From Paenibacillus ferrarius (GTDB lineage Bacteria; Bacillota; Bacilli; Paenibacillales; NBRC-103111): a DNA stretch of 64,000 nucleotides. A program made the position numbers and the translations under genes. The stretch spans positions 248,001-312,000 of the forward strand of contig NZ_MBTG01000045.1 in assembly GCF_002027705.1 (NCBI RefSeq). The letters run 5' to 3'. How positions within the stretch are numbered: the stretch's first letter is position 1; each line of letters starts with the position of its first letter. A model generated the notes under the pieces. It ran no database searches. It was not told where the DNA came from and worked only from the letters and a program-made list of their open reading frames with translations. This document shows positions 18,155 to 26,465 of this stretch, piece by piece.

Positions 18155-18169
18155 TGATAATGATTCTCA
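18155..18169 (-). promoter_or_regulatory. Fur box upstream of the AraC/Btr-like regulator
   Basis: TGATAATGATTCTCA matches the Fur consensus with one mismatch and lies 49 nt before the regulator start. The regulator and the transport operon are thus both predicted to be iron-repressed. Confidence 0.8.
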
Positions 18170-18208
18170 TTGTCAAATTGTAACCAACAAGCGCCAACAA
18201 CGACATGT

Positions 18209-18250
18209 AAAAAAAAGACTATCGGCCGGTTGGCTTCAATAGTCTTTTTG
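18209..18250 (-). terminator. Terminator of the CAP-domain gene
   Basis: Arms AAAAAAGACTAT and ATAGTCTTTTT flank a GC-containing loop, 20 nt after the stop at 18271. Read on the minus strand it ends in a run of U. Confidence 0.75.
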
Positions 18251-18270
18251 CTGTGTGCTGTCATCCGATT

Positions 18271-19053
18271 CTATTTCCCTATAAACTGCTGGGTAAACAT
18301 CTTGCCGCAAGGACCTCCATTAACAATCCCGATCCCAATATGCGTATAATCCTTGCTCAAGATGTTAGCTTTGTGGCCCGGCGAATTCATTAGCGCCTCA
18401 TGAGCAGCTTGAACATCCTGATTGCAAGCTATATTTTCTCCCGCGGCATTATAGGTAATGCCGAACTTTTCCATCATATCGAAAGGCGAGCCGTACGTAG
18501 GAGAATCATGGGAGAAATAGTTGTTATCGACCATGTCCTGGCTTTTAAGCCTTGCCGTCTTCGTCAGTGCCGCATCCGCAATCAACGGGGACAGCCCTGC
18601 AGCCGTGCGCTCCTTATTCACCAGATCGAGCATTTGCTGCTCTTCCGCCGTTAAGCCTGATGTCGGTGGTACCTGAGACTCTGGCGGTGGGCTCGGTGTC
18701 GGCGTTGGAGTCGATGGAGCCGGTGTTGGTGATGGGGTCGGCTTTGGAGTCTTAGGGATTTTCAAATTCCCATAAGCCCATAGAATGGACTGCAGTGTTT
18801 GATCATCCACATTCCCCGTAACTGGGAGACCATATTTGCTTTGAAATGCTTTCACACCCGCAGCAGTTTGATTGCCGTAATAGCCTGTAATTGGTCCGCC
18901 GTAGTAGCCAAGTGACTTCAGCATCCCTTGAACCGCGTAAACATCCGGCCCTTTGGCCCCTTTGCCGTAGGCAAAAGCTGTGCTCGCGGATGAGCAGAAC
19001 AAGGCGATACAAATAAACAGGATCCAGATATGCTTCTTTTTGCCTTGCAACAT
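18271..19053 (-). CDS. Secreted CAP/SCP-domain protein with peptidoglycan-binding repeat (YkwD-like)
   Basis: About 260 residues. A signal peptide (basic MLQGKKKH, then a hydrophobic core ending STAFA) precedes a PG_binding_1 helical domain (GPDVYAVQGMLKSLGYYGG ... GVKAFQSKYGLPVTG). A Pro/Thr-rich linker with repeated TPTPSP units follows, then a CAP domain (LDLVNKERTAAGLSPL, NNYFSHDSPTYGSPF, AGENIA, MNSPGHKANIL). CAP proteins of this type occur at the cell wall or spore surface. The frame opens as far as 19095; ATG 19053 gives the cleanest signal peptide but its GGGGAGTG site is 13 nt away, so the start is uncertain. Confidence 0.82.
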   Translation of the reverse strand: MLQGKKKHIWILFICIALFCSSASTAFAYGKGAKGPDVYAVQGMLKSLGYYGGPITGYYGNQTAAGVKAFQSKYGLPVTGNVDDQTLQSILWAYGNLKIPKTPKPTPSPTPAPSTPTPTPSPPPESQVPPTSGLTAEEQQMLDLVNKERTAAGLSPLIADAALTKTARLKSQDMVDNNYFSHDSPTYGSPFDMMEKFGITYNAAGENIACNQDVQAAHEALMNSPGHKANILSKDYTHIGIGIVNGGPCGKMFTQQFIGK

Positions 19054-19224
19054 GAGTCTACGTTCACTCCCCGTTATCAGCATCATTCGTCGCATCGTGG
19101 ACGATAAGCCTTAGAGTGACCTATTTCCCAAATAATATCCAGATTTATCTCCAAATTTTGCAATACGTATTGTTGTCTTTTTTGGAAATAATACATTTTA
19201 AATAAATTCTGGAGGGATCCGATT

Positions 19225-20229
19225 TTGAATGTCAAAAAACCAATCAGCTCATCGGAGCTTGGAACGCTTTGGCTTACCTATCAGGAAAAGACACTCATTC
19301 TAAGGGTTTTGGAATATTTCATAGAGAAAACAGAAGATCAGGAAGCCAGAAATATTATGGGAGGCTTATGGCAAGACCTCAGTTATTATGTGAATAAAAT
19401 AAATGAGCTTTTTGAGAATCAAGGCATCGCCATTCCAATTGGATTTGTGAAAGAAGATGTTAACCTGGAAGCGCCCAAACTGTATGACAACGGGTTCGAT
19501 ATCATGTTTCTTCGCGTCCTGAAAGAGATCAGCATGGGGATGTATACCCTGAATATGAATATGGCCTATCATCCGGATGTTATGGATATTTATGAAGGCC
19601 TCACCGTTGTCACTCAAAAAACCTATCGAAGATCAACCGACTATTTACTGAAAAAAGGCATTCTTTCTCTGCCTCCGCATGTAACGATGCCGAAAACGAT
19701 TGAATTTATTGAAAGCAAAAGTTATCTGAATGGATTTAACCTTTTTGGCGATAAAAGGGCTTTGAATACCATTGAACTTGGCGTTCTTCATCATGGCATT
19801 GAAACCAACAATGTCGGCATGCAGCTCATTACCGGTTTTGCGCAATGCGCAGACAATAAAGAGGTGAAAGATTTTTTTGTAAAAGGAAAAGAGCTTGCCA
19901 AGAAGCAAATTAAAACATTTGAAGAGATCCTTCTACAAAGTGATATTCAGTTCTCAGCCACGTCCGGTTGTACAGTAACCACCTCTACCACGTCGCCATT
20001 TTCTGAGAAGCTTATGATGTTCTGCATCTATCTTCTGAATGGGTTCGGTCTGGTAACCAATAGTTTTGGAACTGTTTTTTCGTTAAGAAATGATTTGACT
20101 GTGAAAACCGCTTGGATCGCCAAGGACATTTATGTATATTCCCACGAAGGAGTCAAGCTCATGATTAAAAATGGCTGGCTGGAGGAACCACCGCAAATGG
20201 AGGATCGACGTCAGCTAATTAATCAGTAA
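19225..20229 (+). CDS. DUF3231 family protein
   Basis: 334 residues made of two similar helical halves of about 165 residues each (SSELGTLWLTYQEKTLILRV and ALNTIELGVLHHGIETNNVG), the usual DUF3231 duplication with a ferritin-like or four-helix appearance. Family members are common in spore formers, but no biochemical role is known to me. The start is a TTG at 19225 with GGAGGG 8 nt upstream. Monocistronic; a terminator follows at 20251. Confidence 0.75.
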   Translation: MNVKKPISSSELGTLWLTYQEKTLILRVLEYFIEKTEDQEARNIMGGLWQDLSYYVNKINELFENQGIAIPIGFVKEDVNLEAPKLYDNGFDIMFLRVLKEISMGMYTLNMNMAYHPDVMDIYEGLTVVTQKTYRRSTDYLLKKGILSLPPHVTMPKTIEFIESKSYLNGFNLFGDKRALNTIELGVLHHGIETNNVGMQLITGFAQCADNKEVKDFFVKGKELAKKQIKTFEEILLQSDIQFSATSGCTVTTSTTSPFSEKLMMFCIYLLNGFGLVTNSFGTVFSLRNDLTVKTAWIAKDIYVYSHEGVKLMIKNGWLEEPPQMEDRRQLINQ

Positions 20230-20250
20230 TGGGGCATAGGATTCTCTTCC

Positions 20251-20288
20251 AAAAAGCAAATCAAGCTCAAGGGCTCGATTGCTTTTTT
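20251..20288 (+). terminator. Terminator after the DUF3231 gene
   Basis: Arms AAAAAGCAAATC and GATTGCTTTTTT enclose a short loop, 22 nt after the stop. The symmetric A and T runs may also serve the convergent FAD oxidoreductase gene. Confidence 0.75.
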
Positions 20289-20339
20289 GGTGTCCATAAT
20301 CTACAAGCACCCTTGAGGATTACAGGGATAGGAGGCTGG

Positions 20340-21683
20340 CTAGCTCAATAATGCACCGTCCTGCACAAGGACGGCTTGCAGCTCAGCAACGTTAATTTGC
20401 GCCGGCTGAACACTATGCTTAATGGCCAGCCCAGCCCCTGAACCTGCTGCTTGCCCCGTAGCCATGCAGCTTGGCGTAAGGCGCGTGGTAGCGAGAGCCT
20501 CGTGCGTCGTTGAGATGCAGCGGCCGGCCGTCAGCAAATTCTCAATTTTTTGCGGCAGCAGACAGCGGTAGGGGATATCATAGGCTCCGTCTCCCTTAAC
20601 CCAAGCAGCGGTTACCCCTTTGCCGGATGGATCGTGGATATCGATCGGATAGCCGCTCCGCGCGATCACATCCTCGAAATGACGCCCTTCTACAACATCA
20701 CTCACCTGCAGGGCATACTGTCCGTCAATCCGCCGTGTTTCGCGGATCCCGATTTGTGCGCCTACGGAGGAGATCGACGCTTTAGCGAAGCCAGGCAAGT
20801 TATTTCTCATAAACTCCGCCACCATCAAAACTTGCTTGCGCCCCAACTCCTCCGCCTCCGTCAAGTCCTCCACATTGGTTCCGTCCAGCCCTTGAACACG
20901 CGTCGTATTGACCAGCACCTCGTCATCCTCCGGTCCTGTGAAGAAGAGCACTTGATCACGATTGATTGGCAGATTGGCTTCCTTCCAATGCTTGAAATAA
21001 CCGAGAACCCCAGATAAAGGCAGATCAGCCAGCTCGGAGAAAGGCGTCTTTCGATAAAATTCATCCGGGTGATCGATCATATACTGTTTCACTGCCGGTA
21101 AATTGACCCCGCGCATACGGAATTTCATCGTCATAGGCTGTGTGAGCTTATCGCCGTCACGCCCTTGCAGACAAGGCGCTCCCGATAAATAAGCAAGATC
21201 TGCGTCTCCGGTCGTGTCGATGAATACTTTGCCTCGAACATCGATGCGCCCCGACTTCGACGTTAACTGAACCGATTGAATACGGTTATCCACCGTTTCG
21301 ACTTGATCTACGAAGCTATGAAACAGCAGTTTAACGCCAGCTTCCTTCAGCATATCAACCGCCAGTACTTTATAAATTTCAGGATGATAAGGTGTAATTG
21401 TATGTACAAAGCCAACGGTGTCCCTTAGGTGGCCAGGTGACGCGTTCATCGCCATCAGGCGGTCAATAATCTCCTGCGCCAAACCTTTAATCACTTGCTT
21501 GCCGTCCGTTGTATGAAAAGTCATCCAAGGATACACCAAGGCAGCGGTGGACATGCCGCCAATAAAGCCGTATTTTTCGATCAGCACCGTCTTGGCCCCG
21601 CTCCGGCCTGCCGCAATCGCCGCATTCACGCCAGCCGGCCCTCCGCCTACAACAACGATATCTGCTTCTATGCTTTTGCTCAT
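20340..21683 (-). CDS. FAD-dependent oxidoreductase
   Basis: 447 residues. The N-terminal Rossmann motif VVVGGGPAGVNAAIAAGRSG is followed by an FAD-contacting glutamate (VLIEKYGFIGG) and a C-terminal FAD-binding return segment (IENLLTAGRCISTTHEALATTR). The build matches the broad FAD_oxidored group (PF12831), annotated variously as dehydrogenase or fumarate-reductase-like; substrate unknown. The start ATG 21683 has GGAGTG upstream. It is a single-gene unit with an unusual AT-rich operator-like repeat before it (21743-21782). Confidence 0.8.
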   Translation of the reverse strand: MSKSIEADIVVVGGGPAGVNAAIAAGRSGAKTVLIEKYGFIGGMSTAALVYPWMTFHTTDGKQVIKGLAQEIIDRLMAMNASPGHLRDTVGFVHTITPYHPEIYKVLAVDMLKEAGVKLLFHSFVDQVETVDNRIQSVQLTSKSGRIDVRGKVFIDTTGDADLAYLSGAPCLQGRDGDKLTQPMTMKFRMRGVNLPAVKQYMIDHPDEFYRKTPFSELADLPLSGVLGYFKHWKEANLPINRDQVLFFTGPEDDEVLVNTTRVQGLDGTNVEDLTEAEELGRKQVLMVAEFMRNNLPGFAKASISSVGAQIGIRETRRIDGQYALQVSDVVEGRHFEDVIARSGYPIDIHDPSGKGVTAAWVKGDGAYDIPYRCLLPQKIENLLTAGRCISTTHEALATTRLTPSCMATGQAAGSGAGLAIKHSVQPAQINVAELQAVLVQDGALLS

Positions 21684-21742
21684 TTGAATTCACTCCTTTG
21701 GGTTTGCTTGATAAGCTCAAGTTGTTGCTTCCCCCAGTATAA

Positions 21743-21782
21743 ATTAAACTAAAGCTTCATTTTAGTTTAAATTTAGTTTAAA
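21743..21782. promoter_or_regulatory. Triple TTTAGTTTAA half-site array (putative operator)
   Basis: Three copies of the 10-mer TTTAGTTTAA lie at 21744-21753 (inverted), 21761-21770 and 21772-21781. The first two form an inverted repeat and the third repeats the second directly. The array is about 60 nt before the FAD oxidoreductase start and suggests a dedicated repressor of MarR or TetR type, which is not encoded in the neighbourhood. Confidence 0.45.
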
Positions 21783-21783
21783 A

Positions 21784-22192
21784 AAGAGCTTATCCCCTAA
21801 GCTAAATTTAGTAAGCAAGCGTCGATAGATGATGGGGTTGATTACTTTCATGTGGAATGAAGGGGCTTCCAGATCAGATCAGTTCACCCAAGTGTAAAAG
21901 CCTGCATAAATACAGGAATTTCCGGGCGAATTTGGTTAAAAAGTGGAAATGCCTTGGAGATTGTGCAGGCATTTCTATCTTTTTCAGCCGCTCATCCAGA
22001 AAAAGCCTCAAAAACCTGCACAAACGCAGGAATTTAACAGTTTCGGCTCTTCCAGGAGCAAAAAAGATGTATAATTGCAGGTTTAGAGAAAGCAACTGGA
22101 GCTAGAGTCAGAGAAAGCAGAAGGCTCATCAAGAGATGATCAGAACCCGTACAGCTAATCCGGATGCTACATGTATACGCACGCCCAAACAC
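21784..22192. repeat. Intergenic region with CCTGC-N6-GCAGG palindromes
   Basis: No convincing gene is present in this stretch of about 410 nt. It carries CCTGCATAAATACAGG (21901-21916) and CCTGCACAAACGCAGG (22015-22030), each preceded by an A-rich and followed by an AATTT segment, plus lone GCAGG half-sites near 21965 and 22077. The same family recurs at 42738-42915. Short open frames here only reflect the repeats. Confidence 0.6.
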
Positions 22193-22235
22193 AAAAAGCT
22201 GTCCCACAAGTAGGTTTATCTACTTGTGGGACAGC
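22193..22235 (-). terminator. Terminator of the chemoreceptor gene
   Basis: A perfect 16-bp stem GCTGTCCCACAAGTAG/CTACTTGTGGGACAGC has a 6-nt loop and a U run on the minus strand. It lies 17 nt after the stop at 22252. Its GGGCTGTCCCA...GTAGAT core recurs in the terminator at 42955-43001. Confidence 0.88.
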
Positions 22236-22251
22236 CCTTCTCATCAGCTGT

Positions 22252-24318
22252 TTATTTCACTTTGAACTGCAGGGTGAATTCAGCAAGGCTCTTCGTTAAG
22301 CTGTCGATACTCGCTACCATGCCAGCAAGCGTTTGAACCATGGAAGACTGATCTTGTACCGTAGCCGTTACTTCTTCCACTGATGCGGAAACTTCTTCAC
22401 CGGAAGCGGATAAGCTTTGAGCGGATTCAAGCACATCATCTTTATCCTTTTCCATATGCGTGACATCGCTTGCCATCGATTGAATTTGATTCGTAATATC
22501 TTTGACATGCGCCAAGATCATCGTGAAGGCTTGCTGCGTTTTGCCTACAAATTCATCTTGTTTCAACGCAATCGTCTGGATTTCACCGACACTTTGGTTG
22601 TTCTCGTCAACATGTGAGAGGGTCAATCGAATAATTTCATTAATTTCACTGGACTGTTTGGAGGATTGTTCCGCCAATTTACGGATTTCATCCGCTACCA
22701 CAGCGAAACCTCTTCCGTGTTCTCCGGCTCTTGCAGCTTCAATGGACGCATTCAGCGCCAGCAGGTTCGTCTGTTTAGCAATATCGCCGATCGTCCCTGT
22801 AATCGTCCGAATCTGATTCGAGCTTTCGGCCAACAATCCTGTAATCGCCGATATTTTCTGGACTTCCTGTTCATTTTGATGATTAATATGAATCAAGTTC
22901 TCGATGATCTCTTTGTTCGTATCAAACACATCCAGAATAGCTTCCGAGCGCTCCTTCACTGATTGCGTTTTGCTGCCGATCGTTTCCATCTTTTCGCCCA
23001 GTTCATAAAATTTGCCGACAATCGTTTCAGTCTCATTCGACTGAGATTCCATAGCTCTGGCAATTTCCATTGTCGTTACGGACGTTTCGTGAATCGATTG
23101 AGCCGTTTTCTGGGAAGTTTGTTCCAGCTCGCTCGTACTTGTATTCAACACCTCAATGGACGTGTTCATATGACCGATTAATTCCTTATTTTTCCCCACC
23201 ATGGTATCAAAGCTGTTCGCCAACACACCAAATTCGCCAACAAACTTTCCTTCGGTTCGAACCGTTAAATCCCCGTCAGACAACTTTTTGAACAACGCTG
23301 CCAGCTTCGCAATAGGCGACGTAATGCTTCTGGAGATGAAGATACCTGCCAATAGAGCTATGACCACAGCAGCAATTGTTATCATAACGATTTTGGTCAT
23401 CAAATCATCCAAAGGTCTTTGAATATCGCTAAAATCATCGGCAACAACAATCATCCAGTCCGCTCTTGGAATCTTGGCATACCGGATATAGGTTTCCGCG
23501 TTATCGAGATTCCCCATCAGCAGCTGATCGGTCGCTTTCTGCTTGAGGACATCGGCATATTGCTCAGATTCTAATTTCTTCCCAATCATGTCAGGCACAG
23601 TGGAGTGATACACGATTGTTCCTTGACGACTTACAACGAATACCCTGCCTTCGTCGTTGATGGTGATCCCCTTGAGCTTATTGACAAACAGGGACGTATC
23701 AATGGTAAGAATGACTACACCAAGTACGGTGCCATCCTCTGCTTTAACGGGTTGCGCGAATACATTGACCAAAGTGCCTGTCGTCTTGGAAATCAATGCG
23801 TCGCTGATGGCAAATTTGCCTTGCATAGCCTCTTTGAAATAGTCACGTTCCGAAAGATCCGCTTTCAAGGAGCCCGGATTGTTGCTGGCAATCGTCGTCC
23901 CCTTGTTATCTACAAGTGTCATCGTTTGGATACCTTTTGTCCCTTTGATGCTTTCCGCAAGGAAGGCATTCGTCTTGGCTTGCAGCTCATTTTTGGGAGC
24001 GAAAAAGTCTTGATCTGACAACGTTTTTTGATTTCTTAGTTTCAATAAATCTTTTAGTTCGCCTTCATTGGATACCAGATAGAGGCTCTGTTCTTCCAAC
24101 TCTGCTGTTGATTGCAAATATTGCCCGATACGTTCAACGTTGGTATTGATTTCGTCTTTGCTTTTTTTCATTACAATTTGGGACCCGAACCTATAGGTAA
24201 ATAAGCTCGTTGCCGTTAGCACAAGAATCACTAACAGGCTGATCCATAAAGGCAGTTTGATTTTCAATGATACTTGTGAAAAAGATTTTCTTTGCCTTGA
24301 ACCTTGTGTTTTTGTCAT
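22252..24318 (-). CDS. Methyl-accepting chemotaxis protein (dCache-HAMP-MA)
   Basis: 688 residues. One membrane helix near residues 22-44 and a second near 310-330 enclose an extracellular double-Cache sensor domain (TLVDNKGTTIASNN, LSERDYFKEAMQGKFAISDA, VFVVSRQGTIVYHS). A HAMP domain follows (SRSITSPIAKLAALFKKLSD), then the cytoplasmic signalling domain with the hairpin tip DIAKQTNLLALNASIEAARA. It signals to the CheA/CheW array. The ligand is unknown; dCache domains often bind amino acids or organic acids. Single-gene unit with its own terminator. Confidence 0.92.
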   Translation of the reverse strand: MTKTQGSRQRKSFSQVSLKIKLPLWISLLVILVLTATSLFTYRFGSQIVMKKSKDEINTNVERIGQYLQSTAELEEQSLYLVSNEGELKDLLKLRNQKTLSDQDFFAPKNELQAKTNAFLAESIKGTKGIQTMTLVDNKGTTIASNNPGSLKADLSERDYFKEAMQGKFAISDALISKTTGTLVNVFAQPVKAEDGTVLGVVILTIDTSLFVNKLKGITINDEGRVFVVSRQGTIVYHSTVPDMIGKKLESEQYADVLKQKATDQLLMGNLDNAETYIRYAKIPRADWMIVVADDFSDIQRPLDDLMTKIVMITIAAVVIALLAGIFISRSITSPIAKLAALFKKLSDGDLTVRTEGKFVGEFGVLANSFDTMVGKNKELIGHMNTSIEVLNTSTSELEQTSQKTAQSIHETSVTTMEIARAMESQSNETETIVGKFYELGEKMETIGSKTQSVKERSEAILDVFDTNKEIIENLIHINHQNEQEVQKISAITGLLAESSNQIRTITGTIGDIAKQTNLLALNASIEAARAGEHGRGFAVVADEIRKLAEQSSKQSSEINEIIRLTLSHVDENNQSVGEIQTIALKQDEFVGKTQQAFTMILAHVKDITNQIQSMASDVTHMEKDKDDVLESAQSLSASGEEVSASVEEVTATVQDQSSMVQTLAGMVASIDSLTKSLAEFTLQFKVK

Positions 24319-24530
24319 GTTGACTCCTCTTTCAAACTCTGTATTTGTCTATGACCTGCTTCTACTTCTATCCACTATCTTTATCGGCTGCGACCAGCCA
24401 TTTTGTGAGATTTCATAACACATTATGCGCCCGCATTTCGCTGCAATTACCAACTGCCAACCGCCTGAGAAAAAATGCTTGAGTGTAACGTAAGGTCATC
24501 CATTATACTGGTGCTAGAAAGGGGCTGAGA

Positions 24531-24668
24531 ATAATAAGTAAGAGATATTATACCGCTGGTACATTCGCTAAACTGGCCTCAACGACCAAACGTACGCTGC
24601 ACTTTTATGATCGCAAGGGGCTGCTCAAGCCAAGCGAAAAAGCCAATTGTTGGACTGGAAACTTTTGA
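24531..24668 (+). pseudogene. Truncated MerR-family regulator remnant
   Basis: An open stretch without an ATG encodes a MerR-type N-terminal helix-turn-helix (YYTAGTFAKLASTTKRTLHF, then YDRKGLLKPSE). It breaks off at a stop (24666-24668) after about 45 codons, where a MerR protein should continue for 60-200 residues. The rest is missing and TraB-like sequence begins in another frame within the last codons. It looks like a deletion junction. Confidence 0.6.
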
Positions 24669-25036
24669 GTCCCAGTTCGAGGTTTTCAACAACTTTGCCG
24701 ACTCTCTACAGGAAAAAAATACTACTTCAAACGTTGGATCCAAGTACTTTGCCCCCTTCTGCTGCGGTAATGTCGATGGATGATATTCTGAAGCTATGGA
24801 AAGATGGCGATGATAAAGCCTTGCTTGAATTTGTCAAAACGCTTCAATGGGATGATGACTATTTCAAAGGTATGCAGACTGACCGCGATGCAGCAATGGC
24901 TGAGAAGATTGAAGGCTATCTGAACGGCGATAAAAAAGAAACGTATATGATTGCACTTGGAGCTTCGCATTTTTCGGGCGACTCTGGTCTTGTTGCAATG
25001 CTGGAGAAGCAAGGCTTTAAGGTGGTAAAACAGTAG
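24652..25036 (+). pseudogene. TraB/GumN-family protein remnant, frameshifted
   Basis: Two frames carry pieces of one TraB/GumN (PF01963) protein. The frame from 24652 reads GLETFESQFEVFNNFADSLQ up to a stop near 24783. The frame of the segment ending at 25036 continues with DDILKLWKDGDDKALLEF, DRDAAMAEKIEGYL and the C-terminal IALGASHFSGDSGLVAMLEK. The family N-terminus is absent, replaced by the MerR remnant. The frame opens from a TTG at 24647, but its first 40 codons are out-of-frame TraB DNA, so an intact gene is unlikely. A terminator follows. Confidence 0.65.
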
Positions 25037-25065
25037 CTTTTAGATCATCATCGTTTATAACACTA

Positions 25066-25100
25066 CAGGGCTAACTATGAGGTTAGCCCTGTTCTTTATT
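25066..25100 (+). terminator. Terminator after the TraB remnant
   Basis: Stem CAGGGCTAAC/GTTAGCCCTG with a 6-nt loop is followed by TTCTTTATTT. Confidence 0.8.
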
Positions 25101-25126
25101 TCGTTTAGTGTCCAGGCAACACACCA

Positions 25127-25155
25127 TTGACACAGCCTCTTAAATTCGTTAAAGT
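25127..25155 (+). promoter_or_regulatory. Sigma-A promoter of fabH
   Basis: A perfect TTGACA -35 (25127-25132), 17-nt spacer and TAAAGT -10 (25150-25155). The FapR operator lies just downstream, about 10-25 nt after the -10, a position where binding blocks initiation. Confidence 0.65.
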
Positions 25156-25165
25156 AAAGTTATAT

Positions 25166-25182
25166 TTAGTACCAAGTACTAA
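25166..25182. promoter_or_regulatory. FapR operator
   Basis: TTAGTACCAAGTACTAA is a perfect inverted repeat (TTAGTAC/GTACTAA) of the FapR type that controls fatty-acid and phospholipid genes in Firmicutes, with malonyl-CoA as inducer. A partial second copy (ATCAGATACTAA) follows. The site is 29 nt before the fabH ATG. Confidence 0.75.
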
Positions 25183-25210
25183 TATCAGATACTAAAAGGA
25201 GTGAATCCAA

Positions 25211-26200
25211 ATGACTATCTCAACTCCCTTGCAAGCTCGCATCTCTGCCATTGGCAGCTATGTTCCTTCCCGTATTCTTAGCAACGCTGATCTACAAACC
25301 ATGGTGGATACGAATGATGAATGGATCGTACAGCGCACAGGCATCCGCGAACGCAGGCTTGCTGCTGACGATGAATTCACAAGCCATTTATGTATAGCCG
25401 CTGTGCAAAATATGCTCTCCCGGTACCCCGCTTCGCTGGATCAGGTCGAGCTGATCATCGTCGCTACGCATACGCCTGATCTGCCTTCGACACCGGTTGC
25501 TTGCCAGATTCAAGCGCATTTCGGTTTGCCCGAAACGGGTGCTTATGACCTCAACGCGACCTGCGCCGGGTTCGCTTACGCTCTGCATACCGCAAGCGCG
25601 CTTGTTGCGGCCGGCGTCCACCGCAAGATTCTCATCGTCGGCGGTGACGCGCTGTCCAAAATAACGGACTACACCGACCGTTCCACCTGTATTTTGTTTG
25701 GTGACGGCGCCGGTGCCGTAGTCGTAGAACGCGAAACAGATCGGCCTGCATTCCTGGCTCACCATCTTGGTTCCGATGGTTCCGGCGGCAAGCACGTCTA
25801 CCGAACCGGTCTGTCCACACAATGGCAGGGGACGCCATTAACCGGAGACGGCAAGCTTGTCCAAAATGGACGCGAAGTGTACAAATTCGCGGTGACAACG
25901 GTCCCGCAAGGCATCCAGAAGCTTCTCGAGAAAAGCGGTTTGCCGCAGACGGCAATCGATTGGTTCATCCCTCACAGCGCCAACTTGCGCATCATCGAGT
26001 CCATCTGCGAAAAGAGCGGCATATCTTTGGAGAAAGCTTTATATAGTCTTGAATATTACGGCAACACCTCTGCGGCTTCCATTCCGCTGGCACTTGATTT
26101 AGGCATAACGGAAGGCAAAGTCAAAGCGGGGGATACCTTATTATTCTATGGCTTCGGCGGCGGTCTTACTCACGCAGGCTTGATTGTACGTTGGGGATAA
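25211..26200 (+). CDS. fabH: 3-oxoacyl-ACP synthase III (KAS III)
   Basis: 329 residues. FabH condenses acyl-CoA with malonyl-ACP to start fatty-acid synthesis in the cytoplasm. The catalytic triad is visible: Cys near 118 (TCAGFAYALH), His near 254 (WFIPHSANLRI) and Asn near 284 (YYGNTSAASIPLAL). Length and motifs are normal. The start ATG follows AAAAGGAGTGAATCCAA. The FapR box places it in the FapR regulon. No other fab gene adjoins it, so this may be a second FabH isoform, as in B. subtilis (FabHA/FabHB). Confidence 0.93.
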   Translation: MTISTPLQARISAIGSYVPSRILSNADLQTMVDTNDEWIVQRTGIRERRLAADDEFTSHLCIAAVQNMLSRYPASLDQVELIIVATHTPDLPSTPVACQIQAHFGLPETGAYDLNATCAGFAYALHTASALVAAGVHRKILIVGGDALSKITDYTDRSTCILFGDGAGAVVVERETDRPAFLAHHLGSDGSGGKHVYRTGLSTQWQGTPLTGDGKLVQNGREVYKFAVTTVPQGIQKLLEKSGLPQTAIDWFIPHSANLRIIESICEKSGISLEKALYSLEYYGNTSAASIPLALDLGITEGKVKAGDTLLFYGFGGGLTHAGLIVRWG

Positions 26201-26201
26201 G

Positions 26202-26465
26202 CTAACGCAGTACTTGCTTGTTCATCCAAGGCTTGGCGGGTGTTCCCATCTGACGCTTGCGCGGCTTCTGCTTGGTTATTTTGTGAATCAGCGTACGTTG
26301 ATAACCACTTAATGTCGACAGATTCTCAGCCAAGTGGACGGCCAGCTGCTCTGAAATCTCTACCTGATCCGCAATGGTTTCCAAGATGCGGCATATCGCT
26401 CGCTGGCTTCTGGCCAGCGAGGTCAGCATATGCAATTCAATGGTATCTCGATGTGTTGATTTCAT
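26202..26465 (-). CDS. Small helical protein, third of a paralogous trio
   Basis: 87 residues of unknown family, mostly alpha-helical with a basic C-terminus (KQKPRKRQMG...WMNKQVLR). The core MLTSLARSQRAICRILETIA aligns with the two upstream genes in a pattern A-x5-I-x2-(I/M)LE-A. No signal peptide or membrane segment. It overlaps the preceding gene by one nucleotide and ends 2 nt from the convergent fabH stop. It is the last gene of the sigma-K-promoted trio, so probably a late spore protein. Confidence 0.7.
   Translation of the reverse strand: MKSTHRDTIELHMLTSLARSQRAICRILETIADQVEISEQLAVHLAENLSTLSGYQRTLIHKITKQKPRKRQMGTPAKPWMNKQVLR

Noticed and set aside
21857..22105. Small open frames on both strands
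   Set aside because: They consist of CCTGC palindromes and flanks, lack ribosome sites and show no protein-like composition.
24647..25036. Intact 129-residue protein
   Set aside because: Its first 40 codons are TraB-coding DNA read out of frame; only the rest fits the family, so it is listed as a pseudogene.
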